DNA from: CAZPUI01 sp964415525
Lineage (GTDB): Bacteria > Acidobacteriota > Holophagae > Holophagales > Holophagaceae
Assembly: GCA_964415525.1 (NCBI GenBank)
Contig: CAYQAS010000072.1
Location: forward strand, 1 to 21,444
DNA: 21,444 nucleotides
Direction of reading: 5' to 3'
Shown: positions 15,862 to 21,444 of the stretch, one piece after another
How the letters are laid out: every line of letters begins with the position of its first letter
Position numbering within the stretch: position 1 is the first letter of the stretch
Program-made: the position numbers and the translations under genes
The notes under the pieces: generated by a model
Told to the model about the DNA's origin: nothing
Database searches by the model: none
What the model saw: the letters and a program-made list of their open reading frames with translations, nothing else

Positions 15862-16150
15862 GGATCGCCTCCGCAAGGATGGCCTCCTTCAGTTGCCGCT
15901 TGAGAGCATCCTCCGTCACCAGATCCACGGTTTTCTGGAGACTGGTCTCCAGCCGCTGCTGGAGTTCGAAGAGCCGAAAGAAGCCGCAGGCTCCTCCCCT
16001 GGGGAACGCCACCAGGACATCCACATCACTGCTTTCGGTCTCCTCATCCCGAGCCACAGAACCGAACACCGAAAGCGTCGTGAAGCCGAACTCCGCCTGC
16101 AACAACGGCAGCTGCTCATGGAGGATCTTCAGGATGTCAGCACGGGACAT
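15851..16150 (-). CDS. mntA: MntA-like nucleotidyltransferase antitoxin
   Basis: A 99-residue minimal nucleotidyltransferase (MNT). The GSX10DXD motif is intact: G30-S31 in FGSVARDEE and D42-V-D44. Known MntA proteins AMPylate the tyrosine of the HepT RX4HXY motif and so neutralise it. The ATG at 16150 follows the response regulator stop by 19 bp, suggesting transcription from the same promoter. It overlaps hepT. Family and pairing are clear from both motifs and order. Confidence 0.9.
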   Translation of the reverse strand: MSRADILKILHEQLPLLQAEFGFTTLSVFGSVARDEETESSDVDVLVAFPRGGACGFFRLFELQQRLETSLQKTVDLVTEDALKRQLKEAILAEAIRVA

Positions 16151-16169
16151 GGCTCATTCCGGTCGCGGT

Positions 16170-16889
16170 CTACTCCTCGCCCTTCCGCACGCGGCCTTCG
16201 GGGTCGAACGTGTAGCCGACACTACGCACCGTGTGGATCCAGCGTGGACGGTGGGCGTCCTCTTCCACGGAACGGCGAATGCGCACGATGAAGTTGTCCA
16301 CGGTGCGGGTGGTGGGATAGGCCTCCTCGCCCCACACGCGGTCCAGGATCTCGGTGCGGCTCACGACCTGCGCCGGATTCTCCATTAGGAGTTTGAGGAT
16401 CATGCACTCCTTGACGCCAAGCTGAAACGGCCCAGCGGGGCCCTGGCCACAGTAATTCTCGAAATCGACCCAGTACTCGCCGAACTTCTGACGACCGGCG
16501 AGGCTGCGGTTGCGGTACCAGGCCTCGCGGCGGAGGATGGCGCGCACCCGCACCATGAGCTCCTTCACCTGGAAGGGCTTGCCCAGGTAGTCGTCGCCGC
16601 CCATTTCGAAACCGTGGACGCGGTCGTCCTCGGTGTTCTTCGCCGTGAGGAAGAGGATCGGCGTGTAGTTCTTGGCATCGCGAACGCGCTCGCAGACGGA
16701 AAAGCCGTCCATGCCCGGCAGCATCACGTCGAGGATGACGAGGTCCCAGGGCTCGCCCAGGATGCGTTTGAGGGCTTCATCGCCGCGAGGGGTCCACTCG
16801 CAGGGCAGCCCCTCCAACTCGAGGTTCAGGCGGATCCCCTCGGCGAGGCTCAATTCGTCTTCGACCAGAAGGATCCTGGGTTCGGCCAT
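16170..16889 (-). CDS. OmpR/PhoB-family response regulator
   Basis: A 239-residue two-component transcription regulator. The receiver domain (about 5-118) shows the acidic pair in LLVEDE (E10, D11), the phospho-acceptor D54 in VILDVMLPGMDG, the Thr in LTAKN, and the KPF lysine. The C-terminal winged-helix domain (about 140-235) has SRTEILDRVWG and RTVDNFIVRIRRS followed by IHTVRSVGYTF, the classic OmpR/PhoB end. The ATG at 16889 has GGAG upstream; a longer frame to 16937 is less likely. No histidine kinase lies beside it in the window, so it is an orphan here. mntA, hepT and the acyltransferase follow closely on the same strand. Confidence 0.93.
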   Translation of the reverse strand: MAEPRILLVEDELSLAEGIRLNLELEGLPCEWTPRGDEALKRILGEPWDLVILDVMLPGMDGFSVCERVRDAKNYTPILFLTAKNTEDDRVHGFEMGGDDYLGKPFQVKELMVRVRAILRREAWYRNRSLAGRQKFGEYWVDFENYCGQGPAGPFQLGVKECMILKLLMENPAQVVSRTEILDRVWGEEAYPTTRTVDNFIVRIRRSVEEDAHRPRWIHTVRSVGYTFDPEGRVRKGEE

Positions 16890-16914
16890 GGCACGCTCCA
16901 CGCTTGCAATATTT

Positions 16915-16929
16915 GATCGTAACGCGATC
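16915..16929. promoter_or_regulatory. Short palindrome in the divergent promoter region, possible operator
   Basis: GATCG (16915-16919) and CGATC (16925-16929) are perfect inverted arms around the 5-nt spacer TAACG. They lie in the 85-bp gap between the divergent response regulator and hemolysin III genes, in a locally AT-richer stretch. The position would suit an operator or promoter, but the repeat is short and could be chance. Confidence 0.3.
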
Positions 16930-16974
16930 CCTCCCACCTAAGGACTGCATCCCCAACCGTGCGACCATAAAGGC

Positions 16975-17631
16975 ATGCACGAGGCCTCTCCCCACCCGGA
17001 TGGCCCCTCCCGCTCGGAGGAGCTGGCCAACGCCCTCACCCATGGGACCGGTGCTCTTTTCTCCTTGGCTGCACTGGTGCTGATGATCGTCGTAGCGGTC
17101 TTCCGCGGGTCGCCCCGAGCCGTGGTGGGCGCGAGCCTCTTTGGGACGTCCCTGCTCCTGGCCTACCTCGCGTCCACGATCTATCACGCCCTGAAGCCCG
17201 GCCGCGCCAAGCAGGCGTTCCGCGTCATCGATCACAGCGCCATCTACCTGCTCATCGCAGGCACCTACACCCCCTTCTGCCTCGTGACCCTGCGCGGTCC
17301 CTGGGGCTGGAGCCTCTTCGGTGTGGTCTGGGGCATCGCCCTGGTGGGAATCTTCTTCAAGACCCACAAGGGCCTCGGCTGGGAACGACTCTCCCTTGCC
17401 CTCTACCTGCTCATGGGCTGGATCGTGGTGGTGGCCATCGCCCCCCTGGTGCGCACCCTGCCCGGCCCCGGTCTCGCGTGGCTCGCGGCGGGAGGCCTGT
17501 TCTATACCGGCGGCACCGCCTTCTACGCCCTGGACCGCCGCCGCTGGTTCCACGCGTGGTGGCACCTCTGCGTCCTGGCGGGAAGCGCCTGCCACGTGGT
17601 CTCGGTGACGGGCTGGGTGCTGGCCCACTGA
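16975..17631 (+). CDS. Hemolysin III / PAQR-family membrane protein (YqfA-like)
   Basis: A 218-residue integral membrane protein with about seven hydrophobic segments. Family motifs are the N-terminal EELANALTHG, STIYHAL (H71), VIDHSAIYLLIAGTYTPF (D86, H87) and the C-terminal HAWWH...H with H193 and H197. In the eukaryotic PAQR relatives the SxxxH and HxxxH histidines bind zinc, and all three are kept here. The bacterial family is named after a Bacillus protein with reported hemolytic activity, but its physiological role is unclear and may be membrane homeostasis or hydrolase activity. The gene is divergent from the response regulator and may be its target or simply a neighbour. Confidence 0.92.
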   Translation: MHEASPHPDGPSRSEELANALTHGTGALFSLAALVLMIVVAVFRGSPRAVVGASLFGTSLLLAYLASTIYHALKPGRAKQAFRVIDHSAIYLLIAGTYTPFCLVTLRGPWGWSLFGVVWGIALVGIFFKTHKGLGWERLSLALYLLMGWIVVVAIAPLVRTLPGPGLAWLAAGGLFYTGGTAFYALDRRRWFHAWWHLCVLAGSACHVVSVTGWVLAH

Positions 17632-17636
17632 CCCGT

Positions 17637-17666
17637 CTTCAGACCCAGGCCTTCTGGATGCTGAAG
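17637..17666 (+). terminator. Weak hairpin after the hemolysin III gene
   Basis: CTTCAG (17637-17642) pairs with CTGAAG (17661-17666), and CCAG (17645-17648) with CTGG (17654-17657) inside it. It begins 5 nt after the stop codon of the preceding gene. No T-tract follows, so a terminator role is only a possibility. Confidence 0.3.
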
Positions 17667-17719
17667 CCTTCACGCAGCAGACGCTTTCGAAAGCCATCCG
17701 CGAGGTCCTGGACGCCTGA

Positions 17720-18754
17720 ATGCGCACGCGCCATCCTGTGCGGATGAGCGCCAGCCTCCATCCCCAGAACGTCATCGCCCTCGTGTGGGACTTCGACAAG
17801 ACCCTGATCCCGGGCTACATGCAGGACCCCATCTTCCAGGCGTACGGCATCGATGACCTGCAGTTCTGGGCGGAGACCAACGCGCTGCCGGGCTGGTACG
17901 CCCGCGCGGGGGTGCATCTCCACCCCGACATCGCCTACCTCAACCACCTGCTGAACTACGTGGTCCACGGCCGCATGCCCGACCTCACCAACGCACGACT
18001 GCGAGAGCTGGGGGCGCTGATCCAGTTCCACCCCGGCCTGCCGGACTTCTTCCAGCAGATCAAGGACTCTCTGGCGGAGGTGCCCGAGGCCGCCCGCTTC
18101 GACCTGCACCTGGAGCACTACATCGTCAGCACGGGCCTGCGGGAGATGGTGGAGGGCAGCGCGATCCGCCCGCACGTGGACGGCATCTGGGCCAGCGAGT
18201 TCCTGGAGACGCCGGTGCCACCGGGCCACGACTTCAACGCGACGATGCGCCTGGATGACGGCGCGGCCAGCCTCTTCCCCATGCACACCATCAGCCAGAT
18301 CGCCATCGCCTACGACAACACCAGCAAGACCCGGGCGCTCTTCGAGATCAACAAGGGCTCCAACGTGGATCCCACCATCGACGTGAACGCCAAGCTGCGC
18401 GCCGAGGACCGCCGCGTGCCCTTTCCCCACATGCTCTACATCGCCGACGGCCCATCCGATGTGCCCGCCTTCAGCACCCTGCGCAAGTTCGGCGGCACCG
18501 CCTACGCCGTCTACCTCGACGACGACAGCACGCCCCGCAGAGCGCTGGAAAGCAGTCGAAGTCTGGAGCAGGTAGAGCGCCTGCGCCGGGACAACCGGGT
18601 GGACCACTACGGCCCCGCGGATTACCGGCCCCAGAGCCCCACGGCGAAGTGGCTCACCATGCGCGTGAAGCAGATCGCCAAGGAGATCATCGCGGAGCGC
18701 AAAGAGGCCCTGAAGGAGCGCGTGGGCCCTCCCCCCCGCCACCTGCCCCACTGA
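17720..18754 (+). CDS. HAD-superfamily hydrolase/phosphatase
   Basis: A 344-residue HAD protein. Motif I is WDFDKTL with nucleophile D24 and acid D26, motif II is STG at 137-139, and motif IV is ADGPSD at 242-247. These fit a phosphatase of the phosphoserine phosphatase-like branch. It is longer than typical small HAD enzymes: a helical cap insertion lies between motifs I and II, and a basic tail of about 60 residues (MRVKQIAKEIIAERKEALKER) extends the C-terminus. The substrate is unknown. The ATG at 17720 is used here; an in-frame ATG at 17744 is equally plausible, and neither has a clear ribosome binding site. The gene ends 7 bp before the next one, so the two are likely co-transcribed. Confidence 0.82.
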   Translation: MRTRHPVRMSASLHPQNVIALVWDFDKTLIPGYMQDPIFQAYGIDDLQFWAETNALPGWYARAGVHLHPDIAYLNHLLNYVVHGRMPDLTNARLRELGALIQFHPGLPDFFQQIKDSLAEVPEAARFDLHLEHYIVSTGLREMVEGSAIRPHVDGIWASEFLETPVPPGHDFNATMRLDDGAASLFPMHTISQIAIAYDNTSKTRALFEINKGSNVDPTIDVNAKLRAEDRRVPFPHMLYIADGPSDVPAFSTLRKFGGTAYAVYLDDDSTPRRALESSRSLEQVERLRRDNRVDHYGPADYRPQSPTAKWLTMRVKQIAKEIIAERKEALKERVGPPPRHLPH

Positions 18755-18761
18755 GGTCCCC

Positions 18762-19577
18762 ATGGTGCTCGTCGCGGTGCCTCCCGTCCCTCCCGCCCCA
18801 GCCGCCCTGCAGAGCCTGCTTACAGCCGAGCATGCCTTCGCCCGCCACGCCCGGGAACAGGGCACGGGCCAGGCCTTCGTGAAGGTCTACCACCCCGAGG
18901 GCCTGATCTTCCGCCCCCGGCCCGAACCCGGCGGTGCGTTCTACGCGAAGCAGCCCGATGACGGCTCCCGGCTCCTCTGGGGACCCGCCGCCGCCTGGGT
19001 GGCGAAGGGCGGCGACCTCGGCTTCACCACGGGTCCGTGGACATGGCACCCCAAAGTGGATGACCCCTCCCAGGCCCAGGGCTGGTTCGTGTCCGTTTGG
19101 GTGCGGGAGGAAAACGAACCGTGGCGGCTCTTCTGGGACCTGGGCACCTCGAATCCTGCCGAGCCTAAGGCCACGCCCCTCCTGCCGGATGCAGGACGAC
19201 CCCCCAGCGGCACCGCTGCAGCCCCGGACATCAAGGCCGCCGCCGCCCTGCTCGACGTGGACCGAGCCTTCGGTCGAGACGCCACCGTCTCTGGCCCCAA
19301 GCGCGCCTACAGCCGCATCGCGAGCCGAGATTTGCGGCTCCATCGCAAGGGCATCTTCCCCGCCGTCGGCCTCCCAAACAGCCTCGACCTCATCCAGGCC
19401 ATGGGCGCCCACAGCGCGTGGAACCCGGAAGCGGCCCGTGTCGCCAGCAGCGGTGACCTCGGCTGCACCCGCGGCACGCTGCTGGAGGGCACCACCGAGA
19501 AGGGCGCCTATGTGCGTCTCTGGCGAAAAGAGGGCGTGACCTGGAAGCTGTTGCTGGATGTGGAAGTGCCATACTGA
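18762..19577 (+). CDS. Tandem NTF2/SnoaL-like (DUF4440-type) domain protein
   Basis: A 271-residue protein built from two NTF2-like domains. Copy one (about residues 15-128) runs from LLTAEHAFARHAREQG through GDLGFTTGPWTW to VSVWVREENEPWRLFWDLG. Copy two (about 160-271) runs from LLDVDRAFGRDATVSG through GDLGCTRGTLLE to VRLWRKEGVTWKLLLDVEVPY. The shared GDLGxTxG and V(S)xWxxEGxxWKLxxD blocks are the usual SnoaL/DUF4440 signature. The role is unknown; such domains bind small ligands or act as simple enzymes. A short hydrophobic Pro-rich start (VLVAVPPVPPAPA) may be a weak signal peptide. The stop codon sits inside a strong hairpin. Confidence 0.72.
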   Translation: MVLVAVPPVPPAPAALQSLLTAEHAFARHAREQGTGQAFVKVYHPEGLIFRPRPEPGGAFYAKQPDDGSRLLWGPAAAWVAKGGDLGFTTGPWTWHPKVDDPSQAQGWFVSVWVREENEPWRLFWDLGTSNPAEPKATPLLPDAGRPPSGTAAAPDIKAAAALLDVDRAFGRDATVSGPKRAYSRIASRDLRLHRKGIFPAVGLPNSLDLIQAMGAHSAWNPEAARVASSGDLGCTRGTLLEGTTEKGAYVRLWRKEGVTWKLLLDVEVPY

Positions 19578-19615
19578 ATGCAGAAGCGGCGCCACTCGGC
19601 GCCGCTTCTGCATTC
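19576..19615. terminator. Perfect 18-bp stem, 4-nt loop hairpin between convergent genes
   Basis: GAATGCAGAAGCGGCGCC (19576-19593) is followed by loop ACTC and its exact reverse complement at 19598-19615. The arm begins within the stop codon of the upstream gene (TGA at 19575-19577) and ends 10 bp before the rseP stop on the other strand. The symmetrical, GC-rich stem suits a bidirectional terminator, although neither side has a T-tract. Confidence 0.78.
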
Positions 19616-19625
19616 CAGCATGACC

Positions 19626-20774
19626 TCAGGACTTCAGCCGCCAGAGGTCCAGCCCCATCACGAACACGAGCAAGCCCAGCAATAAGTAGAAGCCGGTGGT
19701 AAGGATGCGCTCCTTCACCGCGATGGTGAAGTTCTTCCGGCGCAGGCGTTCGATGGTGAGGATCAGCGCGTGGCTGCCGTCGAGCCCGGGAATGGGCAGG
19801 GCGTTGAGCACAGCGAGGTTCATGGAGATGAAGGCCGCGAACATGAAGAAGTTCATCCAGCCATCCTGGGCCGCCTGACTCCCCGAACGCACGATGGCAA
19901 TGGGGCCGCCCACCTCGGAGGCACTGATCCGGAACGTGAACAGGCGGCTGTAGCCCCGAGCGGTCTCCAGAGCCGAATTGCCCGTGCGCTGCAGCCCCGC
20001 CTTCAATCCCGTCCAGAGATCCCCGACCTGGATGGCGCGCATGTCGTACTGGAACCGACTCGGCTGAAACTGGATGCCGATCCGACCTGCGCCACCCTCG
20101 TCCTTCGGCGTGGCCGTGATCTTAAGGGTGCTGCCCATCCGGGTCACTTCCAGTTCGAGCGGCTTGCCCGCCATGGAGCGGATATGAGCGATCGCCTCCT
20201 GGTCTGAGGCACCCGGGAAGGCCAGGGGACCGAGGCGGTTGATTTGATCGCCCACCTTCAGGCCCGCCGCCTCGGCGGCTCCGCCCTTAATCACATCCAT
20301 CACCAGAAGCGGGCTCGGCTCGGGATGCATCGCCACGACCCGGGATTGGTAGACGCTGACAGCGGTGAAGATCACGAAAGCCGTCAGCACATTGGCGATG
20401 ATCCCCCCGGAGTAGAAGAGCATCCGCTGGCCGTAGGACTTCTTGAAGAAGGAGTGATCCTCGCTGAGGCCCGTGCCCACTTCGCTGTCCTCCCCCGCCA
20501 GGCGCACGTAGCCGCCAAGGGGTACCGCCGCGAGCCGCACATCCGTCTCTTTCCACTGGAAACCAAAGAGACGCGGGCCGAAACCGATGGAGAAGACATC
20601 CACCGGGGCGCCCATGCGACGGGCCGCGAGGAAATGACCCAGTTCGTGGAGGGTGATAAGGACACCCACGAGGACCAAGGCGCTCACGATCCCCGTTACC
20701 TTGGGGCTGAGCAGCAGAAAGCCAATCCCCACGCAGGGGACGAAGGTCATCAGGCGGAGGCGGCGCAGGAGCAT
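19626..20774 (-). CDS. rseP: RseP-type site-2 membrane zinc protease
   Basis: A 382-residue M50 metalloprotease that in other bacteria cuts transmembrane anti-sigma factors during envelope stress and clears signal peptides. HELGH (H43, E44, H47) lies in the first transmembrane segment, a PDZ domain covers about residues 130-210 (GGAAEAAGLKVGDQINRLG), and NALPIPGLDG (N324-G333, D332) completes the zinc site in the third membrane segment. FYSGGIIANVLTAF replaces the more usual AGPxxN block. The ATG at 20774 has GAGAA upstream; the longer frame to 21383 is antisense overlap with the SDR gene. It is not next to dxr or bamA in this window, unlike the common arrangement. Confidence 0.93.
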   Translation of the reverse strand: MLLRRLRLMTFVPCVGIGFLLLSPKVTGIVSALVLVGVLITLHELGHFLAARRMGAPVDVFSIGFGPRLFGFQWKETDVRLAAVPLGGYVRLAGEDSEVGTGLSEDHSFFKKSYGQRMLFYSGGIIANVLTAFVIFTAVSVYQSRVVAMHPEPSPLLVMDVIKGGAAEAAGLKVGDQINRLGPLAFPGASDQEAIAHIRSMAGKPLELEVTRMGSTLKITATPKDEGGAGRIGIQFQPSRFQYDMRAIQVGDLWTGLKAGLQRTGNSALETARGYSRLFTFRISASEVGGPIAIVRSGSQAAQDGWMNFFMFAAFISMNLAVLNALPIPGLDGSHALILTIERLRRKNFTIAVKERILTTGFYLLLGLLVFVMGLDLWRLKS

Positions 20775-20900
20775 TTGGATTCTCGAAGAGGGGACCGGAA
20801 GCACCGGAACTTTCCATGATGCCAGGGAAGTCGCCCAATTCTGCGGCCATGCAGGAAGGCACTGGGGGGCGCTGGTACCATGGGCGCCGGAGGAGTCCCC

Positions 20901-21444
20901 ATGCGTCCCGAGCATCCCGTCGCCCTCATCACCGGTGCGTCCAGCGGCTTTGGCGAAGCCATCGCACGCACCCTCGCTGCGGAAGGCTTCCACCTCGCCC
21001 TGGGCGCCCGCCGATTCGACCGCGTGCGGGAACTGGCCACCGAATTGAGTGCCGCCCATGGCATCAAGGCCTTCGCCGGGGCCGTGGACACCCGGGACAC
21101 CGCAAGCGTAAAGGCCTTCGTGGATGCCGCCGCCGCGGACCTGGGCGCGATGCATGTCGTCGTCGCCAACGCCGGGCTCGCCGCCGGGCTCCACAAGATC
21201 TGGGAAATCCCGGACGAGGAGATGGAGGCGATGATGCGCACGAACGTCGAAGGCGTCGTGAAGACCATCCGCGCCGCGCTTCCCCATGTTCGCCAATCGG
21301 GATGGGGACACATCTTCTTCGTCGGTTCCACCGCCGGACACGCCACCTATGAGAACGGCGGCGTCTACTGCGCCAGCAAGCACGGCGTGAAGGCCCTGGC
21401 CCAGACCCTGCGCCTGGAGCTCTGCGGCGAACCCATCCGCGTCA
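20901..21444 (+). CDS. Short-chain dehydrogenase/reductase, 3' end cut by the window
   Basis: The first 181 residues of a classical SDR oxidoreductase. The cofactor motif TGASSGFG is at residues 11-18, NAG at 90-92, the catalytic Ser at 143 in VGSTAGH, and YCASK with Y156 and K160. GGAGGAG lies 5-11 nt before the ATG, a strong ribosome binding site. ARR at 36-38 in the second strand suggests NADP preference. The open frame runs off the right edge, so length and substrate are unknown. Many close relatives are YdfG-like 3-hydroxy acid dehydrogenases, but I would not assign that here. Confidence 0.93.
   Translation, partial: MRPEHPVALITGASSGFGEAIARTLAAEGFHLALGARRFDRVRELATELSAAHGIKAFAGAVDTRDTASVKAFVDAAAADLGAMHVVVANAGLAAGLHKIWEIPDEEMEAMMRTNVEGVVKTIRAALPHVRQSGWGHIFFVGSTAGHATYENGGVYCASKHGVKALAQTLRLELCGEPIRV

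Noticed and set aside
17609..17719. Short peptide-like frame between the hemolysin III and HAD genes, ending in KAIREVLDA and a stop just before the HAD ATG
   Set aside because: There is no start codon in a useful position, it is only a few dozen codons, and I cannot match it to a family; a gene remnant is possible but not supportable.
20287..21383. Extended N-terminus of the rseP frame and other - strand frames upstream of 20774
   Set aside because: RseP homology begins just after the ATG at 20774. The extension runs antisense through the SDR gene and resembles no known domain.

Overview
The window is GC-rich and densely coded on both strands, and it looks like an ordinary chromosome segment rather than a mobile element. 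I see no transposase, integrase, phage gene, CRISPR array, rRNA or tRNA. The gene content fits Acidobacteriota, possibly the Holophagae/Geothrix group: a Ser/Thr kinase with a C-terminal beta-propeller, a long secreted M14 peptidase, TPR-glycosyltransferase fusions and a chromosomal parAB. That placement is an inference from gene style, not a search result.

Layout. (1) Positions 1-6112, all on the + strand: the 3' end of enolase, a DivIC/FtsB-like division protein, a divergent DapF-family epimerase, two tandem TPR proteins with GT-B-like C-terminal domains, then parA and parB. Many junctions overlap (GTGA at 761, ATGA at 3051, 8 nt at 5246), which suggests translational coupling. (2) Positions 6113-6375 are a 263-bp convergent gap with two substantial inverted repeats and no gene. 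(3) Positions 6376-11080: a secreted M14 metallopeptidase on the - strand, divergent from folC and an exported protein with an OmpA-like C-terminus. (4) Positions 11106-14856: an unrecognised lipoprotein on the - strand, divergent from a membrane Ser/Thr kinase with a PD40-type propeller. (5) Positions 14837-16889, - strand, a compact operon read right to left: OmpR/PhoB-type response regulator, MntA antitoxin, HepT toxin, hexapeptide acyltransferase. (6) Positions 16975-19577, + strand: hemolysin III/PAQR membrane protein, HAD hydrolase, and a protein with two NTF2/SnoaL-like domains, closed by a perfect 18-bp stem hairpin. (7) Positions 19626-21444: the RseP site-2 protease (- strand) divergent from a short-chain dehydrogenase cut by the window end.

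Functionally this is mostly housekeeping (glycolysis, division, segregation, folate, envelope stress proteolysis) with accessory sensing, envelope and toxin-antitoxin genes. I found no clear new multi-gene system. The points most worth a second look are the nested hairpin after parB, the substituted active site of the DapF-like protein, the MntA-HepT module coupled to an acyltransferase behind a response regulator, the divergence between the two TPR-glycosyltransferase paralogs, and the split inverted repeat before parA whose arms resemble parS halves.
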